Positions 17,006-27,644 of a stretch of DNA of 64,000 nucleotides are shown here, piece by piece (position 1 is the first letter of the stretch; every line of letters begins with the position of its first letter). This DNA comes from Mycolicibacterium thermoresistibile. Lineage in GTDB: Bacteria; Actinomycetota; Actinomycetes; Mycobacteriales; Mycobacteriaceae. Position numbers and translations under genes: made by a program. The notes beneath the pieces were generated by a model. That model had not been told where the DNA came from. It searched no databases and was given only the letters and a program-made list of their open reading frames with translations. The DNA lies in the NCBI RefSeq assembly GCF_900187065.1, contig NZ_LT906483.1, forward strand, positions 1,302,001-1,366,000, given 5' to 3'.

Positions 17006-17616
17006 CGGTCGGGGTGCTGGTAGCCGGTCAGGCCGAGAGCGCCGACCTGCCGGACGCCGTGTTCGAATCCGCATACCGCGATGGCAGCAGGGGTCATCGC
17101 GAACCGGATACCTTGGGAGACAGGGAGTTCCGCCCAGCGGGTGATCATGGCCCGGGAGAAGTGGCCGTGCCCGACGAAGACGACGTCGCGGTGGGCCAGC
17201 TGCTCGGTGGCATACGCCAGCGCCCGGTCGGCCCGCGCACCGACGTCGGCGACACTCTCCCCGCCCGGACAGCCGTGCGTCCACACCAGCCAGTCCGGAA
17301 CCGAACGACGGATCTCGGCGGTGGTCAGCCCCTCGTACTCGCCGTAATCCCATTCGTGCAGCAGCTCGGACACCTCGGCGACGCGCAGACCGGCGAGTTC
17401 GGCGGTGTCGCGGGCGCGCCGCATCGGACTGCTCACCACCAATGGGTTGTCCAGTCCCAGGGCGGCCAGCGGTTCGGCGGCGAGTTTCGCACGGTTGCGG
17501 CCGGTTTCGGTCAACTCCAGATCGGTGCGTCCGGTATGACGGCCGGACCGCGACCACTCGGTCTCACCGTGCCGGAGCAGCACCAGCCGGTGCTGCCGCC
17601 CCTCCTGATCACCCAC
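17002..17616 (-). CDS. gpm2: Histidine-phosphatase-superfamily phosphatase (Gpm2/Rv3214, acid phosphatase)
   Basis: 204 residues from GTG at 17616. The catalytic RHG motif is LVLLRHGETEWS (residues 10-21), and the second histidine is in FVGHGHFSRA. Although named phosphoglycerate mutase 2, the M. tuberculosis protein acts as a broad acid phosphatase and lacks mutase activity in vitro. EWDYGEYEGLTTAEIR is the usual proton-donor Glu region. It leads a tightly overlapping three-gene operon. The true substrate is uncertain. Confidence 0.88.
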   Translation of the reverse strand: MGDQEGRQHRLVLLRHGETEWSRSGRHTGRTDLELTETGRNRAKLAAEPLAALGLDNPLVVSSPMRRARDTAELAGLRVAEVSELLHEWDYGEYEGLTTAEIRRSVPDWLVWTHGCPGGESVADVGARADRALAYATEQLAHRDVVFVGHGHFSRAMITRWAELPVSQGIRFAMTPAAIAVCGFEHGVRQVGALGLTGYQHPDR

Positions 17617-17676
17617 GACACCCGATTCTGCCGCACGTCCGGCGACCACAGCCGGGGGCGTGTCAGGATGGGTGCT

Positions 17677-18471
17677 GTGACGCGAGTACTTGCGGTCGCC
17701 AACCAGAAGGGCGGGGTCGCCAAGACGACCACGGTGGCGTCGCTGGGCGCGGCGTTCGCGGAGAAGGGCATCCGCGTGCTGCTGGTCGACCTCGATCCGC
17801 AGGGGTGTCTGACCTTCTCACTCGGCCACGATCCGGACAAGCTGGCGGTCTCGGTGCACGAAGTGCTGCTCGGGGAGGTCGAACCGGGCGCCGCGCTGGT
17901 GGAGACCGCCGAGGGGATGACGCTGCTGCCGGCGAACATCGACCTGGCCGGCGCCGAGGCGATGCTGCTGATGCGGGCGGGCCGCGAATACGCGCTCAAA
18001 CGCGCGTTGGCCAAGGTCAGCGACGACTTCGAGGTGATCATCATCGACTGCCCGCCCTCACTGGGCGTGCTCACCCTCAACGGCCTGACCGCGGCCCAGG
18101 AAGCCATCGTGCCGTTGCAGTGCGAAACCCTGGCGCACCGCGGCGTGGGGCAGTTCCTGCGCACCATCGACGACGTCCAGCAGATCACCAACCCGGATCT
18201 CACGCTGCTCGGCGCGCTGCCCACCCTCTACGACTCCCGCACCACGCACAGCCGTGATGTGCTGCTCGACGTCGCCGACCGCTACGGCCTGCCGGTGCTG
18301 GCGCCGCCGATCCCGCGGACGGTGCGGTTCGCCGAGGCTTCCGCGTCGGGCGCCTCGGTGCTGGCCGGCCGCAAGAACAAGGGTGCGCTGGCCTATCGCG
18401 AGCTGGCCGAGGCCCTGCTCAAGCACTGGGAGACCGGCGAGGAGATGGCCACCTTCACCCCGGAGCTCTGA
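17677..18471 (+). CDS. ParA/Soj-like ATPase (Rv3213c type)
   Basis: 264 residues. It has the deviant Walker A QKGGVAKTTT at 9-18, Walker A' LLVDLDPQGC and Walker B IIIDCPPSLG. There is no DNA-binding N-terminal extension and no ParB partner, so this is one of the orphan ParA-like proteins of mycobacteria rather than the chromosome-segregation ParA. It could position another cellular cargo on the nucleoid. GTG at 17677 is chosen; an ATG 9 bp upstream would add three residues. It is divergent from gpm2. Confidence 0.9.
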   Translation: MTRVLAVANQKGGVAKTTTVASLGAAFAEKGIRVLLVDLDPQGCLTFSLGHDPDKLAVSVHEVLLGEVEPGAALVETAEGMTLLPANIDLAGAEAMLLMRAGREYALKRALAKVSDDFEVIIIDCPPSLGVLTLNGLTAAQEAIVPLQCETLAHRGVGQFLRTIDDVQQITNPDLTLLGALPTLYDSRTTHSRDVLLDVADRYGLPVLAPPIPRTVRFAEASASGASVLAGRKNKGALAYRELAEALLKHWETGEEMATFTPEL

Positions 18472-18477
18472 GCGGGT

Positions 18478-19695
18478 CTACCCGGCGCCCAGCGCGACCA
18501 GGACGCCACCGCGTTGTTCGACCAGGGTGGTGCCGGCGACCAGCGGGAACACCGCCGACTGCTGCTGCGGGCGGGTCAGCGGGATGTGCCGTTCCCCGGC
18601 GCCGCTGAGCGGGTCGAAGACGTCGTAGCCGCCGGTGACCGGGACCATGAGCCGGTCGGCCATGATGACACCCGGTCCCACCGCCGTCGCGCCGGCCGAC
18701 GGGGTGACGGTGTAGCGGTACCGAAGCCCTTCGGCCTCGAACACCAGCACGCTCTCACCGGTCCACCAGGTGATCAGATCGCCGGTGCGGGAGGTGGCGG
18801 CATGCGGTGACACCGGCCGCTCCACCAGGGTGCTGGCGACGGTGGTGCCCGTCTCGTCGACGATGTTGACCACCGGGGTGGGCGTCGGCACGTAGACCGC
18901 CGTGGTCCTGCTCGAGACCGCGATCACCCGGGCCCCGGAGTCCGGGGCGACCCCGGGCAGCGCGACGTACTTGGCCTCGGGGACGTCTTCCTCGTCGGTC
19001 ACCCGCAGCAGGGTGAGCCGCAGGTCGGGTTGTTTCGGACACGCCTCGAGCACCGACACCATCGCCGAACTGGCGGCCGCGGACTCCAGCCGGCACAGCG
19101 GCGTGGTCGGCACATCGGGTTTGATCGGGGCGTCCAGGTAGCCGTAGCTGAGCATGCGCACCATGTCGGAGCGCCACAACTCCAGCCGGCTGTCACCGGC
19201 GGACAGCACGGTCGCGCCGTCGGAGGACAGCGTGACCTCGCGGTCGGCGTATCCGCTGCGGGCCGGACCGCGGCGGCCGGTGTCCCCGTCGATCGTGCTC
19301 ACCTGACCACAACCCCGCCGGTCCGGGTACACCGCCACGGCGTAGTCGTACACCGACGTCACGCCGCAGAGTTCCCGGTCGCGGGTATAGCTCCACAGCA
19401 CCGCACCGTTGTGCGCGTCGCGGCCTTCGACCGTGCCCCCGTCCGCGGTCACCACGCTGTTGCCGGCCAGCACCGGGCGGTCGGTGTGGGGACTCGGGGC
19501 GCTCCACAGTTCGTGCAGGCGGTGCGGAACCTCGCCGGCCTCGGGCAGATCCGGCACCGGTGCGGCGGCCGGCCGGCTGATGGTCGCGCGGGCATCACTG
19601 GTCCACCAGATCAACCCGGCGGCCAGCGCGATGACGGCGGCGATGGCCAGCGCCGCGATGACGTCGCCGCGGGTGCGGCGTTCGGGTTGGACCAC
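18478..19695 (-). CDS. Membrane-anchored beta-propeller (PQQ-like) protein, Rv3212-like
   Basis: 405 residues from GTG at 19695. A single transmembrane anchor lies at about 10-30 (VIAALAIAAVIALAAGLIWW), followed by an exported domain. The latter contains repeated beta-propeller-like strands (VEGRDAHNGAVLWSY and similar) and cysteine pairs (LCGV...RRGCG, PLCR...EACP) that could form disulfides outside the membrane. No enzyme motif is seen. It lies downstream of rhlE on the same strand with an 18-bp gap. The function is unknown; it is conserved across mycobacteria in this place. Confidence 0.78.
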   Translation of the reverse strand: MVQPERRTRGDVIAALAIAAVIALAAGLIWWTSDARATISRPAAAPVPDLPEAGEVPHRLHELWSAPSPHTDRPVLAGNSVVTADGGTVEGRDAHNGAVLWSYTRDRELCGVTSVYDYAVAVYPDRRGCGQVSTIDGDTGRRGPARSGYADREVTLSSDGATVLSAGDSRLELWRSDMVRMLSYGYLDAPIKPDVPTTPLCRLESAAASSAMVSVLEACPKQPDLRLTLLRVTDEEDVPEAKYVALPGVAPDSGARVIAVSSRTTAVYVPTPTPVVNIVDETGTTVASTLVERPVSPHAATSRTGDLITWWTGESVLVFEAEGLRYRYTVTPSAGATAVGPGVIMADRLMVPVTGGYDVFDPLSGAGERHIPLTRPQQQSAVFPLVAGTTLVEQRGGVLVALGAG

Positions 19696-19713
19696 CGCCG
19701 AACCGCCGTCCGG

Positions 19714-21210
19714 TCAGCTGGCGCCGGCCGTCGCGGTCGTGCCGGAACGGCGCCGACGCCGGCGCCGCCGCCGCGGGGGTGCGGTGGACGCCGCGGTGTC
19801 GCTGTCGGATGCCTCCGCGGAGGACTCGGCCGGGCCCGTGTCGGCCTCGGCGGCCGGCTCGGGGGTGATGGGCTTGCCGCCACGGGTCCGCCGCCGGGTG
19901 CGCTTGCGGCGCCGGGGCGCGGTGTTGTCGCCGTCGGTGCCGCGCGGAGCACGCTCGGCCGGGGCCCGCCGGGCGGTGGTCTTCTTGGCGCCGACGCGGC
20001 CACCGGCGTCGGTGGGGATGTCCAGATCGCTGTACAGGTGCGGCGAGGTGGAGTACGTCTCCGGCGGATCGGGGTTGCCCAGGTTGAGCGCCTTGTCGAT
20101 CATCTCCCACCGCGGCAGCTCGTCCCAGTCCACCAGGGTGATCGCGACCCCGGTGCGCCCGGCCCGGCCGGTGCGGCCGATGCGGTGGACGTAGGCCTGT
20201 TCGTCCTCGGGGATCTGGTAGTTGATGACGTGGGTGACGTCTTCGATGTCGATGCCGCGGGCGGCTACGTCGGTGGCGACCAATACATCGATCTCGCCGG
20301 CCCGGAACGCCTTCAGCGCCTTCTCCCGGGCCACCTGGCCGAGGTCGCCGTGCACGGCACCCACCGCGAAGCCGCGTTCGGCCAGCTCGTCGGCGACCTT
20401 CTGGGCGGTGCGCTTGGTGCGGGTGAAGATCATCGTCGCGCCGCGCCCGCGGGCCTGCAGGATCCGGCTGATCATCTCGACCTTGTCCAGCGCATGGGCC
20501 CGGTAGACGAACTGCTTGGTCTTGTCGTGCACGGCCGACGACTGCGGCGCCTCGGCGCGAATGTGCGTCGGCTGGTTCATGAAGGTGCGCGCCAGCGTGA
20601 TGATCGGATCCGGCATCGTCGCGGAGAACAGCATCGCCTGCCGCTTCTCCGGTATCTGCCGTAGGATCCGCTCGATGTCGGGCAGGAACCCGAGGTCGAG
20701 CATCTCGTCGGCCTCGTCGAGCACCAGCACCGAGAGTCCGCCGAGTTGCAGGTGGTTCTGCTGGGCCAGATCGAGCAGCCGGCCCGGGGTGCCGACGACG
20801 ACGTCAGCGCCCTTCTGCAGCGCCTCGATCTGCGGTTCGTAGGGGCGGCCGCCGTAGATCGACACGACCGACAGCTTGCGGTCGCCGGCCTTGAGGTATT
20901 TCGCGGCGGTGGCCAGGTCGTCATGGACCTGCAGGCACAACTCGCGGGTCGGCACCACCACCAGTGCGCGGGGGATTCCGGTGAGCGGTCGCTCGGTGTC
21001 GGTGGTGATTCGCTGCAGCAGTGGCACCCCGAAGGCGAAGGTCTTGCCCATGCCGGTGCGGGCCTGACCGATCAGATCCTCGCCGGCCAGCGCCAGCGGC
21101 AGGGTCAGCTCCTGGATCGCGAAGGGGTGTTCGATGCCGTGCTCTGCGAGAGCGCGCACGATCTCATCGCGAACTCCCAGGTCGGCGAAGGTTTGTTGGG
21201 TAGCATTCAT
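19714..21210 (-). CDS. rhlE: DEAD-box ATP-dependent RNA helicase RhlE
   Basis: 498 residues from ATG at 21210. The Q motif lies in GIEHPFAIQELTLP, followed by motif I ARTGMGKT, Ia PTREL, Ib TPGR, II VLDEADEML, III SATMP, V ATDVAARGID and VI HRIGRTGRAG. A 120-residue basic, disordered C-terminal tail (RRRKRTRRRTRGG and a final Arg run) probably binds RNA and tethers degradosome or ribosome partners. An in-frame ATG at 21240 would add ten residues; the ribosome site there is badly spaced. It acts in RNA unwinding and cold or stress mRNA decay. Confidence 0.92.
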   Translation of the reverse strand: MNATQQTFADLGVRDEIVRALAEHGIEHPFAIQELTLPLALAGEDLIGQARTGMGKTFAFGVPLLQRITTDTERPLTGIPRALVVVPTRELCLQVHDDLATAAKYLKAGDRKLSVVSIYGGRPYEPQIEALQKGADVVVGTPGRLLDLAQQNHLQLGGLSVLVLDEADEMLDLGFLPDIERILRQIPEKRQAMLFSATMPDPIITLARTFMNQPTHIRAEAPQSSAVHDKTKQFVYRAHALDKVEMISRILQARGRGATMIFTRTKRTAQKVADELAERGFAVGAVHGDLGQVAREKALKAFRAGEIDVLVATDVAARGIDIEDVTHVINYQIPEDEQAYVHRIGRTGRAGRTGVAITLVDWDELPRWEMIDKALNLGNPDPPETYSTSPHLYSDLDIPTDAGGRVGAKKTTARRAPAERAPRGTDGDNTAPRRRKRTRRRTRGGKPITPEPAAEADTGPAESSAEASDSDTAASTAPPRRRRRRRRRSGTTATAGAS

Positions 21211-21458
21211 GCGTGTTGAACGAGGCCTTTCAATTGTCATTCCTCATGGCGTCCACGCGCGCACGAGTCTGACGAACACGGCCGAAACACTCCTGCATCC
21301 GCAGAGCGAGCCGATCCGTATAGGCACTCCGCCTCACGAGGCGGGCCAACCGCGTGCACGCACACTTCCGGGAGCGAATGGAACCACTCCTGACCCCATG
21401 ATAGCGGGCCGGACTTTGCCGGCCGGTCCGCGCGCCGCGGGCGGTTTACAGTTGGGCC

Positions 21459-22163
21459 ATGAACTCGACGCGACAAGCGGCGGCCCCGGAACGGATCGAA
21501 CGTCCCCAATCCGCCGGTGTGCCCGCCGACCATCCCGGCGTCACCGAGCTTTTCGCCCTGCTGGCCTACGGCGAGGTGGCGGCGTTCTATCGGCTCACCG
21601 AAGAGGCCAAGATGGCCCCGAATCTGGCGGGCCGGATCAACATGGGTCTGATGGCCGCCGCCGAGATGCGCCATTTCGAGATGCTGCGCGACGCGCTGGA
21701 GCGGCGTGGCGTCGACGTGGTTCCGGCGATGACGCGGTACGCGAACGCGTTGGAGAACTACCACCGGCTGACCACCCCCAGCACCTGGCTCGAGGCGCTG
21801 GTCAAGACCTATATCGGGGACGCGCTGGCGGCCGATTTCTACCTCGAGATCGCGCACGCGCTGCCCGAGGAGGTCGGCGAGGTGGTGCGGGGTGTGCTGG
21901 CCGAGACCGGGCACTCGCAGTTCGTGGTGGCCGAGGTGCGTTCCGCGGTGGCGGCCAGCGAGAAGCAACGCCACCGGCTGGCCCTGTGGTCACGCCGGCT
22001 GCTGGGGGAGGCCATCACCCAGGCGCAGTACGTGCTGGCCGAGCGGGATGAGCTGGTCGATCTGGTGATGGCCGGCGGTGAGGGGCTGACCGAACTGGCG
22101 CAGTTCTTCGACCGGCTGCAGGAGACCCACCGCACCCGGATGGCCGAGCTCGGGCTCGGTTGA
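21459..22163 (+). CDS. Ferritin-like-fold protein (Rv3210c family)
   Basis: 234 residues, mostly helical. It has the metal-ligand pattern of a ferritin-like bundle: GEVAAFYRL (Glu in helix 1), AAEMRHFEML (E-x2-H, helix 2), DALAADFYLEIA (helix 3) and ETGHSQFVV (E-x2-H, helix 4). This EXXH pair arrangement is shared with MiaE, the tRNA ms2io6A hydroxylase, and with di-iron proteins in general. A hydroxylase or iron-oxidase role is possible but unproven. It is divergent from rhlE and followed by a very strong terminator. Confidence 0.8.
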   Translation: MNSTRQAAAPERIERPQSAGVPADHPGVTELFALLAYGEVAAFYRLTEEAKMAPNLAGRINMGLMAAAEMRHFEMLRDALERRGVDVVPAMTRYANALENYHRLTTPSTWLEALVKTYIGDALAADFYLEIAHALPEEVGEVVRGVLAETGHSQFVVAEVRSAVAASEKQRHRLALWSRRLLGEAITQAQYVLAERDELVDLVMAGGEGLTELAQFFDRLQETHRTRMAELGLG

Positions 22164-22173
22164 GAGCCCGTGA

Positions 22174-22209
22174 GGCCGGCCCCCGGGGGTCGGACCCCGG
22201 GGGCCGGCC
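22174..22209. terminator. Hairpin terminator between Rv3210c-like and MmpS-like genes
   Basis: A 15-bp perfect stem, GGCCGGCCCCCGGGG against its complement, has a 6-base loop GTCGGA. It is placed between convergent stop codons, so it can serve both strands. Confidence 0.88.
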
Positions 22210-22213
22210 GGTG

Positions 22214-22969
22214 TCACCGGGTGCAGGTGGCGATGATCGTGTTGGCGCGATGCGAGACCAGCGTGTTGCCGTCCGCGTCGGTGATCGAACAGTTCAGCCG
22301 TGAGCTCACGCTGGTCGCGGTCACCGAGCTCAGCTCGACGCCGGGGTTGAGCTCGATCGTCTTCGACCACGGCAGAGCCACGTTGACGTCGGTCTGCAGA
22401 GCGCCCTGCGCGTCGGTGTAGACGACGGTCACCACGTCGAGTAGCGGCCGCTCGCCGGTCACCCGGTAGGTGACCGTGCGCGGCGCGGGCGCGGGCGGCG
22501 GCTCCGCGGTCGCGCCGGGCGGCGGTTCGGGCGGCGCGGTCTCGCTGGGCGCGGGTTCGCTGGGCACGGTGGCCGACGGCGTCGGGGTCACGGTGGTGAT
22601 CCGTTCCGGCGCCAGCGACTGGGTCGGCGCCGGCGTCGCGATCACCGTGCGCGGTGCGGTCGGTGCGGGCTGGGACGGTTGCGACGGGGTCACGGTCGCC
22701 GACACCGACCCGCTGTCACCCCCGCCGAGGATCACGACGGTGCAGATCACGGCCACCAGCAGCACCGCGCCGGCCACCCCGGCGACCCACATCCAGCGGT
22801 TGTCGGCCGGCGCCGGGGCGAAGTCGGCGTATTCGTCATCGAGCGGATGGTCGCCCGGGTAGTTCTCGTCGCCGTAGCGCCGGTCGGCGGCCGAGTCCCA
22901 GTCCTCGGGATAGTCGAGGATCTGATCGCGGCGTTCCGGTGGCGTATACGGGGTATATGTCCTGCTCAT
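22214..22969 (-). CDS. MmpS-family membrane protein with Thr/Pro-rich linker (Rv3209-like)
   Basis: 251 residues from ATG at 22969 (MSRTYTPYTPPERRDQ). A cytosolic N-terminal 60 residues with Asp/Tyr-rich sequence precedes one transmembrane helix (WVAGVAGAVLLVAVICTVVIL, about 59-79). A 75-residue Thr/Pro/Ala linker leads to a C-terminal beta-sandwich domain similar to MmpS proteins, starting TVTYRVTGERPLLDVVTVVYTD and with Cys pairs (LNCSI and ATCTR) likely to be disulfide-bonded. No MmpL transporter is adjacent, so it is an orphan accessory-type protein exposed to the periplasm. Confidence 0.8.
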   Translation of the reverse strand: MSRTYTPYTPPERRDQILDYPEDWDSAADRRYGDENYPGDHPLDDEYADFAPAPADNRWMWVAGVAGAVLLVAVICTVVILGGGDSGSVSATVTPSQPSQPAPTAPRTVIATPAPTQSLAPERITTVTPTPSATVPSEPAPSETAPPEPPPGATAEPPPAPAPRTVTYRVTGERPLLDVVTVVYTDAQGALQTDVNVALPWSKTIELNPGVELSSVTATSVSSRLNCSITDADGNTLVSHRANTIIATCTR

Positions 22970-22996
22970 CGCGGCTGGTTCCAGTCGTGTCGACAA

Positions 22997-23197
22997 CTTT
23001 TGCGCCGATGCTATCGGTACAGATGTGACAGATGAGGCTCGTGAGAGTTCATGTCGGTTACGGTCCGGCTTCGTTTCGGTCGCTCGCCGTGACCCTCGTC
23101 ACGCGGCGCGGCCGGTGCTGAACTCACCGCCGGGGCGGGCGGAGAGCCCGTCGACTAGCCTTGGCGGAGAACACATGCCAAACGGAAAGGGTTCAGC
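22997..23197. other. Divergent promoter region between MmpS-like and TB9.4 genes
   Basis: The gap is about 200 bp. The TB9.4 ribosome site GGAAAGGG lies near its right end. I see no hairpin or clear operator and no credible small coding frame. Confidence 0.5.
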
Positions 23198-24377
<1,180 letters not shown>

Positions 24378-24395
24378 TTATGCCATTCTGGATTG

Positions 24396-25427
24396 GTGAC
24401 TCACGAGCCGGGGGGTCGCGGGGGTAGTCGCGTGCCCGCGCTGCGCAACGAGTGGCGAGAGCCGCTGCGGGCCAAACGTGATCCCTTGGCGTCCGACTCG
24501 GGGCGCGTGCGTTCCAACCGCGAAGACCGGCGGCGGTGGCGCAAACAGACCTGGCTCGGGCGTTTCGTGTCCACCTACGGCTGGCGGGCCTACGCGTTGC
24601 CCGTGCTCACCGTGCTGACCGTGGTGGTCATCTATCAGACCATCGCCGGTACCGGCGTCGGGTCCGACCCGGACGCCGACGGGGGCCCGCTGCAGGGGCC
24701 GCCCACCATGGACGCGGCCAGCACCATCGTCGGCGCCCCGCCGAAGGGTCTGACGGAGTTCGACGCCAACCTGCCGACCGGGATCCTGCCCGAGGGCGGC
24801 CCCTACACCCTGGCCGGCGCCAAGACCTGGCGCATCGTGCCCGGAACCACGCCGCAGGTCGGGGAGGGCACCGAACGGGTGTTCACCTACACCGTCGAGG
24901 TCGAGGACGGGGTGGACACCACCGCCTACGGGGGCGACGACGGGTTCGCCCGGATGGTCACAGAGACCCTGGCCAACCCCAAGAGCTGGATCCACAATCC
25001 GCAGTTCGGATTCATCCGGGTGGACGCCGGCTATCCGGGGCAGCCGGACTTCCGGGTGTCGCTGACGTCGCCGATGACCGTGCGGGAGGGCTGCGGATAC
25101 GAGATCCAACTGGAGGCGTCCTGCTACAACCCCTCGTACGGCGGGCAGCCCCGGGTGTTCATCAACGAGGCCCGCTGGGTGCGCGGCGCGGTGTCGTTCC
25201 AGGGCGACATCGGGTCCTACCGGCAGTACCTGATCAACCACGAGGTCGGTCATGCGATCGGCTACCAGCGCCACGAGGGGTGCGGCGGCGAGGGCGAGTT
25301 GGCCCCGGTGATGATGCAGCAGACGTTCTCGACGAACAACGACGACGCCGCGCGGTTCGACCCGGGGACCGTGCAGGCCGACGGATTGACCTGCCGCTTC
25401 AACCCGTGGCCGTATCCGATCGCCTGA
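24396..25427 (+). CDS. Membrane-anchored DUF3152 protein with a zincin-like motif (Rv3207c-like)
   Basis: 343 residues from GTG at 24396 (upstream TTG or ATG possible). A basic cytosolic N terminus (about 60 residues) is followed by one transmembrane helix ALPVLTVLTVVVIYQTIAG, then an exported domain. It contains HEVGHAIGYQRHEGC, an HExxH-x-x-G-x-x-H-like metzincin sequence, so it is probably a metallopeptidase or a degenerate one. Cys residues (REGCGYEIQLEASC) suggest disulfides. Mycobacterial DUF3152 proteins are of unknown substrate. The start is uncertain by about 19 residues. Confidence 0.82.
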   Translation: MTHEPGGRGGSRVPALRNEWREPLRAKRDPLASDSGRVRSNREDRRRWRKQTWLGRFVSTYGWRAYALPVLTVLTVVVIYQTIAGTGVGSDPDADGGPLQGPPTMDAASTIVGAPPKGLTEFDANLPTGILPEGGPYTLAGAKTWRIVPGTTPQVGEGTERVFTYTVEVEDGVDTTAYGGDDGFARMVTETLANPKSWIHNPQFGFIRVDAGYPGQPDFRVSLTSPMTVREGCGYEIQLEASCYNPSYGGQPRVFINEARWVRGAVSFQGDIGSYRQYLINHEVGHAIGYQRHEGCGGEGELAPVMMQQTFSTNNDDAARFDPGTVQADGLTCRFNPWPYPIA

Positions 25428-25509
25428 CCCGCGCGGGAAGTGATCGGCCCGTTCCGCTGTTGTCACGGGCGACTAGTCTGGGACGAGGAAGCCAACGAGG
25501 AGGGTATCG

Positions 25510-26685
25510 GTGTCGTCACCGCTGCCGCCGCTGGTCGAGCCGGCGGCCGAACTGACGCGCGAGGAGGTCGCTCGTTACAGCCGCCACCTGATCATTCCGG
25601 ACGTGGGGGTCGAGGGCCAGAAGCGGCTCAAGAACGCCCGCGTGCTGGTGATCGGCGCCGGTGGCCTGGGCTCTCCGGCGTTGCTGTACCTGGCCGCGGC
25701 CGGTGTGGGCACCCTCGGCGTCATCGATTTCGACGTCGTCGACGAATCGAATCTGCAGCGGCAGGTGATCCACGGGCAGGCCGACGTCGGCCGGCCCAAG
25801 GCCGAGAGCGCCCGCGACACCATCCGGGCGATCAACCCGTTCGTCGACGTGCGGCTGCACCAGTTCCGGCTGGACCGGTCCAACGCGGTCGACCTGTTCA
25901 GCGAGTACGACCTCATCCTGGACGGCACCGACAACTTCGCCACCCGGTACCTGGTCAACGACGCCGCCGTGCTGGCCGGCAAACCCTACGTGTGGGGTTC
26001 GATCTATCGGTTCGAGGGTCAGGTGTCAGTGTTCTGGGAGGACGCCCCCAACGGTCAGGGTCTGAACTACCGCGACCTGTATCCGGAGCCGCCGCCGCCC
26101 GGCATGGTGCCGTCCTGCGCCGAGGGCGGGGTGCTGGGCATCCTGCCCGCCACGATCGGCGCCATCCAGGGCACCGAGGCGATCAAGCTGATCACCGGCA
26201 TCGGGGAGACGCTGCTCGGGCAGTTGCTCATCTACGACGCCCTGGAGATGAGCTACCGCAAGATCCGGATCCGCAAGGACCCGTCCACGCCGGCGATCAC
26301 CGAGCTCATCGACTACGAGGAGTTCTGCGGGGTGGTCTCCGACGCGGCTGCCGAGGCCGCCGCCGACTCCACCGTGACGCCGCGCGAGCTGCGGGAACTG
26401 CTCGATGCGGGCAAGGTGGCGCTGGTGGATGTCCGGGAGCCCGTCGAGTGGGAGATCAACCGGATCGAGGGCGCCGAACTGATCCCGAAGTCGGAGATCG
26501 AATCCGGGGTGGGGCTGGCGAAGCTGCCGATGGACCGCGCTCCGGTGCTGTACTGCAAGACCGGGGTGCGGTCGGCCGAGGCGCTGGCCGCGGTGAAAAG
26601 GGCCGGTTTCGCCGACGCGATGCACCTGCAGGGCGGCATCGTGGCGTGGGCCAAGCAGCTCGAACCGGACATGGTGATGTACTGA
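25510..26685 (+). CDS. moeZ: Adenylyltransferase/sulfurtransferase MoeZ (ThiF plus rhodanese)
   Basis: 391 residues from GTG with a GAGGAGG site. The N-terminal ThiF/E1-like ATP-binding domain has VLVIGAGGLGSPALLYLAAAG (P loop) and Arg/Asp residues in IDFDVVDESNLQRQ. The C-terminal rhodanese domain (about 285-391) has the persulfide loop YCKTGVRSAE. MoeZ adenylates and sulfurates sulfur-carrier proteins such as MoaD, CysO and a thiolation carrier, feeding molybdopterin, cysteine and tRNA/siderophore sulfur. It is well conserved in mycobacteria and acts as the sulfur donor hub. The partner carriers are elsewhere in the genome. Confidence 0.93.
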   Translation: MSSPLPPLVEPAAELTREEVARYSRHLIIPDVGVEGQKRLKNARVLVIGAGGLGSPALLYLAAAGVGTLGVIDFDVVDESNLQRQVIHGQADVGRPKAESARDTIRAINPFVDVRLHQFRLDRSNAVDLFSEYDLILDGTDNFATRYLVNDAAVLAGKPYVWGSIYRFEGQVSVFWEDAPNGQGLNYRDLYPEPPPPGMVPSCAEGGVLGILPATIGAIQGTEAIKLITGIGETLLGQLLIYDALEMSYRKIRIRKDPSTPAITELIDYEEFCGVVSDAAAEAAADSTVTPRELRELLDAGKVALVDVREPVEWEINRIEGAELIPKSEIESGVGLAKLPMDRAPVLYCKTGVRSAEALAAVKRAGFADAMHLQGGIVAWAKQLEPDMVMY

Positions 26686-26757
26686 CGTCTTTGCCCGACA
26701 GTGCGACACAGCTGGTCAGCGCGGCGTTTTCGGCCGTCTCACCGGTAACCTGAGGCG

Positions 26758-27612
26758 ATGACCGTGGAGCGACCGCCGGAGCATGTGCTGGCGGCATTCG
26801 GGCTCGCCGGTGTCCGCCCGGTGCCGCTCGGCTCGGAGTGGGAGGGGGGATGGCGTTGTGGTGAGGTCGTGCTGTCGATGGTGGCCGACCATGCCCGGGC
26901 CGCCTGGTCCGCCAAGGTCCGCGAGACGCTGTTCGTCGACGGTGTGCGGCTCGCCCGCCCGGTCCGGTCCACCGACGGACGTTACGTGGTCGCCGGGTGG
27001 CGGGCCGACACGTTCGTAGCCGGCGTCCCCGAGCCCCGCCACGACGAGGTCGTCTCGGCCGGGGTGCGGTTGCACGAGGCGACCGCGAAGCTCGAGCGGC
27101 CGCGGTTTCTCACCCAGCCGCCGATCGCACCGTGGGGCGACGTCGATGTCTTCATCGCGGCGGATCGGGCCGCATGGGAGGAACGGCCGCTGCACTCGCT
27201 GCCGCCGGAAGCCCGGGTGGCGCCCGGGTCGGCCGACGGTCAACGCTCCATCGAGCTGATCAATCAACTCGCCAGCCTGCGCCGGCCCACCCGGAGTCCG
27301 AGTCAGGTGGTGCACGGGGACCTGTACGGGACGGTGCTGTTCGCCGGGGCCGCGGCACCGGGGATCACCGACATCACCCCGTACTGGCGGCCGGCGTCGT
27401 GGGCGGCCGGGGTGGCGGTGGTGGACGCGCTGTCCTGGGGTGAGGCCGACGACGGGCTCATCGAACGGTGGAGCAGTCTGCCGGAATGGCCGCAGATGTT
27501 GTTGCGGGCGTTGATCTTCCGGCTCGCGGTTCACGCCCTGCATCCACGTTCCACCGCGGAGGCCTTCCCGGGGCTGGCCCGCACCGCCGCGTTGGTGCGG
27601 CTGATCCTGTAG
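26758..27612 (+). CDS. Actinobacterial conserved protein (TIGR02569 family)
   Basis: 284 residues; ATG 72 bp after moeZ. The pattern VPLGSEWEGGWRCGEVVLS near the N terminus and VVHGDLYGTVLF at about 182 recall an aminoglycoside-phosphotransferase-like kinase fold, but the catalytic Asp environment is not the canonical HGDxxxxN: the residue after the loop is not Asn. So it may be a pseudokinase or a distinct phosphotransferase. It corresponds to Rv3205c. No function is known. Confidence 0.75.
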   Translation: MTVERPPEHVLAAFGLAGVRPVPLGSEWEGGWRCGEVVLSMVADHARAAWSAKVRETLFVDGVRLARPVRSTDGRYVVAGWRADTFVAGVPEPRHDEVVSAGVRLHEATAKLERPRFLTQPPIAPWGDVDVFIAADRAAWEERPLHSLPPEARVAPGSADGQRSIELINQLASLRRPTRSPSQVVHGDLYGTVLFAGAAAPGITDITPYWRPASWAAGVAVVDALSWGEADDGLIERWSSLPEWPQMLLRALIFRLAVHALHPRSTAEAFPGLARTAALVRLIL

Positions 27613-27644
27613 TTGCTGTAGCTCCTGTAGCGCCGCCTGCGCCT